Source: Delphinus delphis
Taxonomy: Eukaryota > Chordata > Mammalia > Artiodactyla > Delphinidae
Direction: 5' to 3'
Length of the DNA stretch: 64,000 nucleotides
Assembly (NCBI RefSeq): GCF_949987515.2
Contig: NC_082683.1
Location: forward strand, 123,404,582 to 123,468,581
Made by a program: the position numbers and the translations under genes. The notes beneath the pieces were generated by a model that had not been told where the DNA came from, searched no databases, and worked only from the letters and a program-made list of their open reading frames with translations. Positions 10,920 to 23,300 of this stretch are shown here, piece after piece. Every line of letters begins with the position of its first letter. Within the stretch, counting starts at the first letter, position 1.

Positions 10920-13900
10920 TTGGTCATTGTTGATGTTTTTCTTTTACTGTTTTAATATAAAAGCAGTAATTGTAAAAACCTATATGTAAACATGTATGTA
11001 TGGTTTAAGCACTCATGTGTCTACCACTCTGGCCACAAAACAGTTACCATGTCCCAGAAGGCCACTGTAGGTCCACTCTGATCATATGCTTCTACCACAG
11101 AGGTTACCATCATCCTGAATTTAGTGTTAATGATCACATTGCTTTTCTTTCCATTTTTTTCATCTATGTATTTATTATCCTCAAATGATATATTACTTAG
11201 ATTTACCTGTTTCCATTTTGTAAGTTGAATCATACTATATATATTCTATGACTGGTTTCTTTTGTTCAACATGATGTTTTGGGGATTCATCCAAGTTGGT
11301 ATGTATATCTATAATTCATTTTCACTGGATATATAATCCCATTATATGAATGTATCACAATTTTTCTATCCATTCTATTACTGATGGACATTTTCATTGT
11401 TTTTAGGCTTTTGCTGTTATAAACATTACTGCTATAAATAATTTTGTACTTATCTCTTGATGCATATGTGTGAAAAAGTCTCTAGAGTATTTACTTAATA
11501 GTGTAGTTGCCGAACTTTTTCCAGTGTTATTCAGTACTGCCAGCCACAACCAATTTTCCAAAGCGTTAGTACTGATTTATACTGGTACCAACAACAGACG
11601 AGAATTTCACAGTCTCGCCAAAACTTGCTATTAACCAACTTTGTAGTTTTAGCCAATCTAGTGGGTGTAAAATGCTATCTCATTGGGATTTTATTGTATT
11701 TCCCTAGTTTCCAAGGATGTTGAATAGCCTTTCTTGCGTTTGTGGGCCATTTATGTTTCTTCTTTTGTGAAATTCTTATTCATTTCTTTTTCCTGTTTTA
11801 TTTTCCTATTGGGTTTCTTTTTAATTGATTCATAGGAGTTCTTTGTGTGTTCTGATACTAATCCTTTGTTGTTTGTATGTATTGCAAATATTTTCTCTTT
11901 TTCATTAATTTTACATAGTCCTTTAATGAACAAAGCTTGTAAGTAGTTAAATTTATGTCTTTTCAAGTTTGCGGTCATGTAAAGAAATCCTCCCCTTTAA
12001 CAAGGTTATAATGATATTCTCTTACATTGTCTTCTAAAAATGTAATAGTTTTGCACTTCACACTTAGGTCTTTAATCCTCCTGAAATGTTCTTTTTCTTT
12101 TAATTTTTATTTATTTATTTATTTTTGGTATGGTATGCATTGATCTATAATAATTTCATTTTTTCCCCAAACTGATACCTAGTTATCCATTTATTGAAAA
12201 CTGCATCCTTTCCTCACTGAGTTGCAGTACCACCTCTGTCACGTTTCAAGTGTCCAAAGATATGTGCTTTGTTTCCAGACTCTCTTTTCTGATCTGTTTG
12301 TTTATCCCTGCACTGATATCACACTCTTCTAATTATTATAGCCTTGTGATGAGTCTTGATATCTTGATAGTGCAAGTCCCTCTACTTTTTGTTTTATAGA
12401 ACATGTTGGCTCTTTGCCTTTCTATTTAAATTTTAGATTCAGCCTGTCAATTATACACACGCCGCCCTGAGAAAGACAATGAAAGAAAAGAAGAAAGAAA
12501 ATAACTTGTTGAGATTTTGATATGAAATTGCTTTGAATCCATAGATGAATCTGGGAAGAACTGATTTCTTTACAATGTTGTCTTTCAATAAGTGAGCCTT
12601 TATTTATTTCTTCTTTATTATTTTAAAATAAAGTTTTATAATTTTCTGCTTATAGGACTTGCTGTAGTTTGAGAGATTTATTCCCAGGACTTTATATTTT
12701 CTAAGTGCTATAAATAAAATTGTTTAAATTTTTTTCATTTGGTGTATAACAAAGGCAATTTTTTTATTTTTTATTTTTTTCGGTACATGGGTCTCTCACT
12801 GTTGTGGCCTCTCCCGGTGTGGAGCACAGGCTCTGGACACGCAGGCTCAGCGGCCATGGCTCACAGGCCCAGCCGCTCCGCGGCATGTGGGATCTTCCCT
12901 GACCGGGGCACGAACCCGTGTCCCCTGCATCGGCAGGCGGACTCTCAACCACTGCACCACCAGGGAAGCCCACAAAGGCAATTTTTAAATAGATTTTGTG
13001 TGTTGCAACCTTATTAAACTGTCTTATTCTGATAATATATTGTTACATTCCTTAGGATATTCTATATTCATAATCAGATTATCTAAGAAGAAAGTTTTAT
13101 TTCTTTTTCCCAACTTACCTGTTTTCTTGCCTTATTTTGCTGGCTAAGCCTTCCAATAGCTAACACCCTTATCTTGTTCTTAATCTTAAAGGAAGTGCAT
13201 TTAATGTTCTCTTTGTCAAGTTAGAGAAGCTTCTTTCTGTTCCTACACCTAGAATTTTTATCATAAGTGGATATTGAATTTTATGTAAGCATTTTTCTGC
13301 ATCCTTTGAGATGATTGTATGATTTTCCCCCTTCAATGAATGTAGGTAATCATATTATGTGAATTTCTTTTAACCCCAAACCAATCTTGCATTCTTGGAA
13401 TAAATGCATCTTAGTCACAATATTTTATCTTACTAGATTATTTTTGTTATTATTATTTAGGATATTTCCATATATTTAATGAGTACAGCTGGCTTGTTTT
13501 TTGCTTTTTCTTTTTTCTTTTTCATACTTATCTTTGTCAGGTTTTGGTATCAAGGTTATGCTGGCCTCATAAAATGTTTGGAAGTGTTTCCTTTTTTTTA
13601 ACCCCATTCTGGAAAAGGTATATAGGATTGGAATTATTTTTTCCTTGAATTTTTGGAAGCAAGCAGAGTAAAATTGTCTGAGCTTTTCATTTTCTTTTTG
13701 GGGTGATTTTTATCTACTAATTCAGTTTCTTCAAATGCTGTGGGACTCTTTGGCTTTTTTTTTTTTTTTTTTCCTTCTTGAGTCAATCTTGATAAGTTTA
13801 GTTTCTAGAGAGTTATCTGTTTCTAAGTTTTAATTTTATTGGTTCACAATATCTTTTTTGGTTTCTGTGACATTTTTTGATTGTGCCCTTTCTGTTATCC

Positions 13901-14065
13901 TTAAATTATTTGCTCCTTCTCTTTTATTTTATTTTAACTTACCAGATGTTTGTAAGTTATATGATTCTTTTGAAAGAACCGAAGTGATGTTTCTGTTATG
14001 TGTTTTTCCCCATTTCATTAATTTTTAGTCTTACCTTTATTAATGCCTTTCTTCTGTTCTCTTTA
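10920..14065 (-). mobile_element. Long ancient L1, minus strand, interrupted by a SINE
   Basis: Reverse-complement L1 landmarks appear in order from 3' to 5' of the element: 'gattcatccaagttggtatg', 'ctattactgatggacatttt', 'cagtctcgccaaaacttgct', 'gagagatttattcccaggac', and 'ttggtatcaaggttatgctg'. It covers most of ORF2 at high divergence with frames destroyed, and it is split by the SINE at 12764-12971. Confidence 0.8.
12764..12971 (-). mobile_element. CHR-2 SINE, minus strand, inside the old L1
   Basis: It has 'ggtacatgggtctctcactg' to 'accaccagggaagccc'. The exact duplication acaaaggcaattttt lies at 12749-12763 and 12972-12986. Confidence 0.95.
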
Positions 14066-14301
14066 GATTAATTTCTTTCTTCTTTCTCAGTACTTAATCC
14101 TTATCTTTTACCATTTGATCATAGTACTAAACTACCCTGTCCTTGCAACTCTGTCTTCTCTGGCTCCTGAGGCACACTGGTCTTGAGGGGGTTGTTTCCT
14201 ACTTTTCTAACTGCTTCCTCTGACTCTTTGTCTTTACATCTCCAATGTAGGTGCCCTCTTATCTTCAGCCTTCTTTTCTCTATATGTGGTCTCCAGTCTA
14301 C

Positions 14302-14712
14302 CATGATTCGAACTTAGGATTTTTCAACTTTATGATGGTGCAAAAACCATATGCACTCAGTAGAAACCATACTTCGAATCTTGAATTTTGATCTTTTCCT
14401 GGGCTAGATGCTGGGCGGCAGCAGCAGCCACAGCTCCCAGTCAGCCACGTGATCAGGAGGGGAAACAGCCAATATACTTACAACCATGCTGCACCTATGC
14501 AGCCATTCGTTTTTCACTTTCAGTACATTATTTGGTAAGTTACATGAGATAGTCAACATTAAGTGTTCTGAGCACATTTAAGGTGGGTCAGGCTAAGCTA
14601 TGATGTTCTGTAGATTAGGTGTGTTAAATGCATTTTTGACTCATGATATTTTCAATTTAGGAAGGGCTTATCAGAATGTAACCCCATCGTTAGTTAAGGA
14701 AGATCTATACAT
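14302..14712. mobile_element. DNA transposon-like element (MER group, possibly Tigger-related)
   Basis: It starts 'gattcgaacttaggattttt' and ends 'ggaagatctatac', with internal 'ggctaagctatgatgttctg' and 'aaccccatcgttagttaagg'. I remember similar sequences as a medium-reiteration mammalian element with long inverted ends, but I cannot name it with certainty. Confidence 0.5.
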
Positions 14713-17221
14713 ATATCCATTCTTATTTAATAGACATTTTTACTCTCCTAATATCAACTACCACTTATCTGTGAGTGGATTTAGGTACAATCAGGGACCC
14801 ATTCCTTGTCTTAGCTCTTCCACTAACTAGCTATGACATCTTGAGCAATTGATTTAATATCCCTTAATCTCTGTTTCTTCACCAAGGAGGTGTTGTATAC
14901 AAGACCTGTGAAGTTTACCTCAGTAATACTGTTCCGGAGACAACCTTATAAACTCTTCAGCTCTGGCCTCTGTCATTTCTAAATTCCTCTGGATCACCTT
15001 TCTTAGATGTTTTATTAGGGTTTCTCAAACTCTATACTATATCTTATGTTAAACTTCTTATGTAATTCACCCTCTCCCCCAACCTTTTAATTTCCCTGGT
15101 TACTCCTTTGGATGTTGCTGTTTTCTCAGGCTCGCATTTGGTTTTGGCTCCCAGCATCCCTGTCTCTCCATACTGTCTTCATACTCAAGTCTGATTAGGG
15201 TGCATGTGTGTATGTATCTGTTCCCCTCTTCTTTCTTTAGCCCAGATTATGTCGTGATGTTCTACAAGAATGATTTCTATGTAATGTCTACTTTCTTCTA
15301 CCTCTCACCTCCCAGTGGAGCCTCAGCACCTTAATTTTTTAAAAAATACCTGCCTTAGACCTCTGCTTATCTGAGTTGTTGTCTAAGTATTTTTTTCACC
15401 AAACCATGCTTTGGATACCATACCTTTATGCCACCCCTCCCCAACCCCAAGAGGCTGAGCCAGGGCACTTAAATAGTATTACCTGTAGGACACTGGAGTA
15501 GGCTTTGTATCAGGGATACCAGAAATGAGTCAGTCTTGCATTATATAGTTCTTTGTGATTTACAAGAAGCTTGTTATCATTTTTATGAGAACTTGAAAAT
15601 GGAACCAGTGTGTGGAATTTTTATGGTCTCCATGAGAGTGAAATATTTGGTTCTGGAAGACATCTTCATTTGGTGATATGTTAATCTCTAAGTGCTTGTC
15701 TCTGTTTTTCAAAATCTTATCTTCTTTTAGCGTTGTTGATTTATTTAATATATCTTGAGCATGTTTCTCTAATGGTGCACAATCTTAAAATCTTGATGTT
15801 TAAGTAATGATTTCTTACATCAAGATAGAGACAGCAGCTAATGACAAAATGTGCAACTTTAGAATAGTGAAACTTCTCTATGTGGCTTATGGAAGTGACC
15901 CTAGTTACCTTAAATTTTATTTCTTACTAGTTTCTCACTACTTGACACAAGCATGTACTCTTTTAATTCCATTAGCTGTATATGTCTAAGTAGTTCTATA
16001 TTTCCTATCTATGAGAAATTTTAGGAAAAACCATAAGAGAACAGTCACTATGGGATTTTTCAAGGAGGTGAAATATATGTACACTTTTTTAATAATTATC
16101 TCAAAGAAACCTTAAATAGCTCTGTGAGTCATGTGATCTACCTAATTATTCTATTAAAGTGATACATTTGCTAGCAGTTAGCTAGGATATATAATGGCAG
16201 CAGTTAGCACCCTTTTAGAAATACTGCCTGAGGTTTCTAACTTGTACTCTTTTAACTGGTCTGCTCTATGTGTACACACGGGTGAGTATGAGAAGATGAG
16301 GTGTTCCAGTGGTAGGAAATGGAAGCTCAGTACCATGTTCACATGACTCAATGATTCTTGCAGGTTTCCATAGTCTGTTATATTTTATTCAGTACAAAGT
16401 ATTCTGGTTATTTCTAAGTAAGAGCTGGATATAGTAATTTTAAAACAATGAATTATATCACTTAGAAAATATTTCTGGGTATTAGGGTGGTATGTCTTTC
16501 CATAGATTAGTCCTATCCTAACATTAGATTGCAGTATATGTGGTTAAAGGCACTGGCATAACATTTAGAAAATTATAATGATAGCAGAGCCCTTGCTAAT
16601 TAGATGCACGCCACAATCTATACTTTGGGATTGAAGAAATTAGTAAAACCATTTTGTTTATCTTGTAAATGATTGCTTTTACTGTCAGATTGTCATTTAT
16701 TAAGGCATTTTAAGTGAAGAGTAAATTCATCTCGGTCTTGGCAAAGTCACCTGTGAATTTCTTCTGTCCAAGCCAAGTACTGAGAAGGGAGAGACTAGAA
16801 GAGAGCCTTGGTACCCCCCTTAGAACTCTGTCTCTACCAGTCTTCACGACAGTATAATAATGATAATCTCTTCTTCAAGCCACCTTAGGTTTCATGCTTG
16901 TTCTGACCCCACTTGCTCTCCAGTCACTGCTTTCCCTTCTAAACTAACACAATCTTATGATTGTAATTCATTATTTATAATTTTGTTTCTGTTTCTTAAG
17001 CTTTATCTGTGTTCATGTACTTGTCCTACAGTACTACCTTTAGAAGAAAAATCATTTTACTGTATTTCCTTGTTCTTTTGAATCTCTTCTCCTCCTTGGA
17101 GGTACTTAGAAAAATGCTTATACAAAATAGGTGCTTGATAAATGCACCTCTTTAAGAAAAGTCTGGTGCTTATTTCAGTTTTTGTATTTTTAATAGTTAT
17201 ATTATTTTGCTTGCTTTCTAG
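14713..17221. other. Unassigned intronic sequence before the first exon
   Basis: A MIR-like piece (plus strand) is at about 14765-14880 ('ttccactaactagctatgac', 'aatctctgtttcttcaccaa'). The remainder, including about 15000-17200, is unique AT-rich DNA with no recognised repeat. The preceding POU2F1 coding exon is not in it. Confidence 0.5.
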
Positions 17222-17322
17222 GCACACAAACCAATGGTCTGGACTTTCAGAAGCAGCCTGTGCCTGTTGGAGGAGCAATCTCAACAGCCCAGGCCCAGGC
17301 TTTCCTTGGACATCTCCATCAG
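17222..17322 (+). CDS. POU2F1: POU2F1 coding exon: N-terminal segment, about residues 20-53
   Basis: This is the first POU2F1 exon in the window, 101 bases. It begins with the last two bases of a split Gly codon (phase 1 intron upstream) and reads [17 protein letters not shown] before ending ...FLGHLHQ at a codon boundary. The acceptor is ttgctttctag and the donor is gtagaatg, a weaker match than gtaagt. It starts the Gln/Ala-rich activation region. The preceding coding exon, with the initiator Met, was searched for in 1-17221 and not found, so it must lie upstream. Confidence 0.96.
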
Positions 17323-20300
17323 GTAGAATGTTCTGCTCAACCATATGTGAGAGTAAAAAACGGAGGCATGGAATGCTAGGGCCTGGGGAAGCGATTTCAG
17401 AATGTGGGACTGTTTAAGTTGATTAAAGCCTGGTGCTATCAGCATCTAATCATGTCATTCTGAATGGTTAGTATGGAATCCTATAGCTTAGTTGACTGTA
17501 TAGCTATTGACCCCACAGCTGTGTGAACAAAAGAGTTCCTTGTTACAAACAGAATATATTTATGACAACTGGGTTACTGTTTTTGTGAGTGTGGTCTGTG
17601 GTGGCTGACTGAAGGTAGTAAATGACAAAGTCATCCAAAATGATGTAGCTCCCATTGCCTGAGACCTGCTCTGTAAGGCTCTGAGCTCACAGCTCATAGC
17701 CCTTCTTTAAAACAGCTTCAGACCATTTTGATTTGGACTACTCAGAGCCTTTGCTTGACTGTGAACCCCCTGGTTTGGGGTTCAACTTTATTACCCTTAT
17801 GTTACATGAATTTCTCCCAAGTCTAAAACAGGCTGTGGATTCTGTTCATCCACATTTTAGCTTTAAGGTATAGGGAAGGAGAATATAAAAACAAACATTG
17901 ACTCCCCAAGAGTTTTGGGATGTGGGAACTGGTTGAAAATGGAAAGTAAATAAAACAATGAAAACATTTGGGAGATAGATTATCAGAGTGTCTCAACCCC
18001 TTGATTTATATTAACATAAATCAAGATTTATTTATGATAAATTTATTTATCACTTATTAGAGCAATACTTTGTGTAACTTGGTGATCTTTACCTCAGATA
18101 AACCCTAGAACCAATTTAGTGTTCAAATTGTGTTGGTCAGCAGTGTTGGTGGTAGTGACTTTAGTGATGATAGTGCCTGATGGTATTAGTGGTAGAGGTT
18201 CAATGGAAAGCACATATGGACATAAAATAGTAGATATTCAATAATTATTTGTTGAACAAATGAATGAATGAATGAATGGTAAAATATATGGGAACACAGA
18301 GGAAGAAATGATTAACTCATCCTGTGTAGTCTCTAAGACATTATCGTAGAGAGGATGATTTTTGAGCCAAGTTTTAAAGGTTGTTGGGAGCTAGCTAAAT
18401 GGAGTTGTAAAGGGATGCTCTCACTTTTTATTTTCAACTTTCTATTTTGAAAACTTTCAAATCTATAGAAAAGTTATAACCGTAGAACAATTTTCAACCA
18501 AAAGCTCTTCATCTGGCATCACTAATTGTTACTTTATTACCATATATTCTTAATCTGTGTGTGTTTGTACACATACATTTTGTGTGTTTATATATATGTC
18601 AACTTGTCCCATTATTGTGATACTGAATTTGATCATTTGATTAAGGTAGAGTCTCAGATTTGTCTACTGTAAAGGTAACTTTCTTCCTGATAATTAGTAA
18701 ATAATGAGGAGATACTTTAAGACTTGTAAATATCTTGTTCCTCAACAGACTTTTACCCAGAAACATCATGATTTAAATAAAATTACAAAGAAACTTTATC
18801 TCCTTTAAATCTTTGTACCTGAAACTCTTTCCTCTGGCTCTTTGACTTCTTAGCCTTTAATCTTAAACATACTATCTTTTCATATAATTCTCCCTTGGTT
18901 ATACTATGTCTAAAGTGTGTTCTCCAGAAATCTCTGGATTTTGTTCTGTTTTAGGTGCTTTTTTCTCTTTTCTCTCTCTTTTTTGTTTTTTATTTGGGGG
19001 GAGGGTTCTTATTTCAACTCACAGGACTTTCAGTTTAAATAAAGGACACCGCACTCAGTTAATTTTAGTTAGCTCTGAACTCTATACTGATCTCCATACC
19101 AACACTTATATTTAAGTTCAGGAAATCTTGATGCTGTGTGATAAATCCAAAATGGAATTCTTATCTTCATGTTAATGACACTACCATTTTCTGAGTCTTC
19201 CAAATTTGAACCTGGAATAATACATGACTTTTTTTTTCTTCATCTATATCCAGTCAGTTGCCATGATCCTATGTAGCACCTTGAAATACTGTTCATGTTT
19301 CCTACTTCTAATTCCCACTGCTGCCATTCTAGGGTTGGTTTCCATGTATTCTATCCTAGTTTATATAACAATCCAGTTATTTTGTACAATGTTGCTCAAT
19401 TTGGATTTGTCTGATGTTTCATCACAATTAGATCAGGTTATATACTTTGGGAAGGAATACACTATAAATAACGCTTGGTTCTAACTCAGTAAAACATACA
19501 TTTGTAGAGGCTTGTTGATGACCACCTCTAATGATGGATGTCAACAGTATTAGACTAGAACTTCCCCGATTTCTTTACTTAATAGGTCCAGCTCGCTGGA
19601 ACAAGTTTACAGGCTGCTGCTCAGTCTTTAAATGTACAGGTAAGCTGGGATATGGGATTATGGATCAATTTTTCTATTCATTTTTACCATATTTTTCTAA
19701 TTTTCTGCAATGAGTATACAATAATTTTATAATGAAAATACTTAGAATTATTACTTTTTTTCTTACTGAATCTCATAAAGATTTAAATAATGATAATAGT
19801 TGCCATTAATGAAAATCCATTTTATATTATTCCACTGTGAATGTCCAAAGGTAAACAAGAAAAGTCTACTTTTAAAGTTTTATATGTAAGTTCGGTAAAA
19901 ATGTTTCTCAGTTGTACAGCCATAACACATGCCTAAACACAAAGCAAAAGAATACCTTAAATGTCCTTTTGTTTCCAAATATATTTTTATTTATCATTTT
20001 TCATATCTTAGGAAAACACTATAGTATAGGAAAGAGCACTGGAATGAAAGACAGAGGTCCTAGGTTTGAATTCTCATTCTGCCACTAACTAGCTGTTTGA
20101 ACTTTGGCAAGTCACTTAACCTCCTGGGGCGCATTTTTTTCTTATACGGTTGGCCCTCCCCTCCCCAGGTTCCACATCTGCTGGTACAGAGGGCTGGCTG
20201 ACTGTGAGGGACTTTAGCATCCACAGATTTTGGTGTCCATGGGGGGTCCTGGGACTAATCCTCTGTGGATACCAAGGGGCAACTGCGTGTATTTAAGTGG

Positions 20301-23300
20301 GGAAATTTAGAAGATTGCCAGAGGTCCTCTCTGCTCTAAAATGTTGTGAGTTTGCAATTAAACATATTTATAAACATTAATGGGCTTCATACAGTCAAAA
20401 TTTTGAAGATAACACTTAAATCTGGGTGCTTTGTTTCTATGAACCATATGGTAAAACGTGCAAAGTTCAAGTATTATGCATGACTCCATAATATTTCAAT
20501 CAACCTGCTGCTTCCTTTCATTATAGTGTTTAGGTAACTAACAGTCAAGAGGAAAAAACAGTATTCTGGAAGGTTGATTTCAGTGTTGCTAATGACTAAA
20601 GACCTTGGGTTGAGCATTCCATGAAACCGAGTAGAGTATGGACCTAGTAACACATGGAGACAAGAAGAGAAAAGAAAAGGAGATAATGTGACCTTCCTTT
20701 CTGAGAGAGAGGAGGCGGAAAATTGCCTTGGTTTCCATGGTAAACTTTCATCCCTTAGAGAGATGTTGGCAAACAGGCTGAATCTCCAGTGCGGAATGTT
20801 TACAGTCTTGCACTGTAATTATCTCTCAATGACTGGCAGAATTAATCAGAGCCTTTATGTTAATTAGCCTTGCTGCAGTCCCCAAAACAGGTGGTGGGAA
20901 ATATGCAAATCTATGCAGAATTTTCATGCTCTGCATAACCAGTTTTAATTACCATAAAATTTTCTCTCAGTGCCCCTTTCCAGGAGTATGTTCTCTTTCC
21001 CTCTTGACTGCAGCATTTTCTCTCTAAGTTTGTGTGTTACTTGATGGGGGATGCTAAATTTATAGTTCTTCAAAATATTAGATGAAAAGTTCTGTGGGTC
21101 AAGTAATCAATTTATAAGATGGTATATAAGGAAGTTTTAGACTGACCACCAAAGACATGTCAAAATGTTGGAATGGAGGGTCTGTCTAATGTAAACATAG
21201 GTTGAAATTGTATTCTTCACGTACTCCTTACTTCCAGAGTTGAGGATTTGGGTTTGTGAAAAATTCTGTTGACTTGTGGAGGACCAAATTATTTTTTCTT
21301 CTTAAAAATTATAATTGCAGCTTTGCTGATATTAGAACAAAAAGTCTGAAAACTTAATACATAAAATTAGGAAAATACAAAGGTTTAGAAGAAAGGAAAA
21401 GAGTGAAATCAGAAAACTCATGATTAGATAAGTCTGTATTGTAAATAATTCTTAAAACATGGAATTGTGAGTACATTTTTTTAAAATCAACTATTTTAAA
21501 TCTTTTATTCCCCCCGCCCCACCTCAGTCTAAATCTAATGAAGAATCGGGGGATTCACAGCAGCCAAGCCAGCCTTCCCAGCAGCCTTCAGTGCAGGCAG
21601 CCATTCCCCAGACCCAGCTCATGCTGGCTGGAGGACAGATAACTGGGGTAAGTTTTCACTGAGAAATTTGTAACAAACTTTCTCTGTGTCAGAACTGCCA
21701 TTGGGGGACTTCCCTGACAGTCCAGTGGTTGAGACTTTGCCTTCCAGTGCAGGGGGTGTGGATTTGATCCCTGGTCAGGGAGCTAAGGTCCCACATGCCT
21801 CACTGCCAAAAAACCAAAACATAAAACAGAAACAATATTGTAACAAATTCAATAAAGACTTTAAAAAAATGGTCCACATCCAAAACTTTCAAAAAAAAAA
21901 ACTGCCATTGGTCAATATCTGATTAGATCTGTTGGCTGTAGCAGACAGTAGTAACATGGCTATGCCTGGCACTGTTATGTCTTTAAAGGAACTTCCTGCA
22001 CCGTAAGCAGCTCTGAGAAAGGAACTATCTTTGTCACGAGTTTTCAGGGTATTTTTTCTTACTATTGCAGATATGCTCTGGGTAAACTAAGGACTTTTTA
22101 AAATTCACGTTTCAACCGTTGCTTCATCATGCAGTGGCGTCACGATCCCATGGTTGAGACAGTTACAGTGATGAAATTGTAGTTGTCAGTTTGGAGTTAT
22201 AACATCACTGCAGAGTAATGGATTAGTACCTACAAAAGAAAAACATTTTAAGTTACCGTATAGTGTTCTAAAATGAAACTTCTGATCTCATATCCTGGCT
22301 CTGTAGTTTACTGTATTGGCTAATTACTTCATCTCTCTGTGCCTCAGTTTTCCTTCAGTTAAATGAAGATGTAATAATACTTATCTAACAGTATTGTTTT
22401 AAAGATTAAGAGTAATAACATACATAAAACTCATAGAACAGTGCTTGGCATGTAGTAGCATTCAATAAATGTCATCTGTTTTTATCAATAGTAAATTGGC
22501 CTGTGCAAATATATTAAGCTTTTAACTTTTGAGCTGTCTTCGCTCTGAGACATCATTAAAAATATTTTTCCAATGTTGACAATTTGTCTATTAAGTTATC
22601 TTTTTTGGGGGGGTCAAGAGGAGTGGTAAGTTATTTGTTATTCGATTCACATCACGTCAACCCACAAAATTTTTTATTTCCTTCATTTCAGTTAAGTTTG
22701 TTTTGGCAGTGATGGAAGGCCAAGGCTCTTTTAAGAACTGTTGCAAACTTGTTTACGAAATCCCATCAGTAGAGATTAATATATGTTTACATGTTATATA
22801 AAATATTTATAAACGTGTATCTCGAAGCGTATTGGGTTTTTGAATGATTTGATTTTGATTCTTATATCTCTAATGCACAAACTGTATCAGACCCTTTTTG
22901 AAAGAGGATTGTGCCATTAAGTGACTGTACATGCGCTTCAGAATATTCCTTCTTGGTTTGATCAGAACATGTCACCAAAAAGAAGGTAGAACATACTTAT
23001 CACTTTAAGTGTGTTTGAAATAAGTTGCACTATGAAAGCAAGTTTAAATCTTCAAATACATTTCCTGTTTTCTTTGGGGTTTGTTTTGAGTGACTAGTGT
23101 TTACAATAGTTGGAGACACTTGGGATTCCAGGTTCAGAATGGCTGGAGCTTCTATTAAACTTGGGCATTAGGATTCATTTGCATGTAAAGAGAGCGGCTG
23201 TCACCACCTGTTTCACAGAGATAATGTGTTGGAAAGAGGATGTAAAGTTGCAGAGACCCAATGCTTTCAATAACAGAAAAGGCTGTTGGGGAGGAGGCTG

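Larger units (their letters stand above)
19640..21527 (+). other. Intron with MIR, a DNA transposon fragment and a repeat-free candidate regulatory block
   Basis: This is an 1888-base phase 0 intron. It contains a MIR at about 20020-20140, a Tigger-like element at about 20147-20290, and a repeat-free block at about 20690-21000 with a perfect octamer. The last 80 bases end in a C-rich pyrimidine tract before the next exon. Confidence 0.6.
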
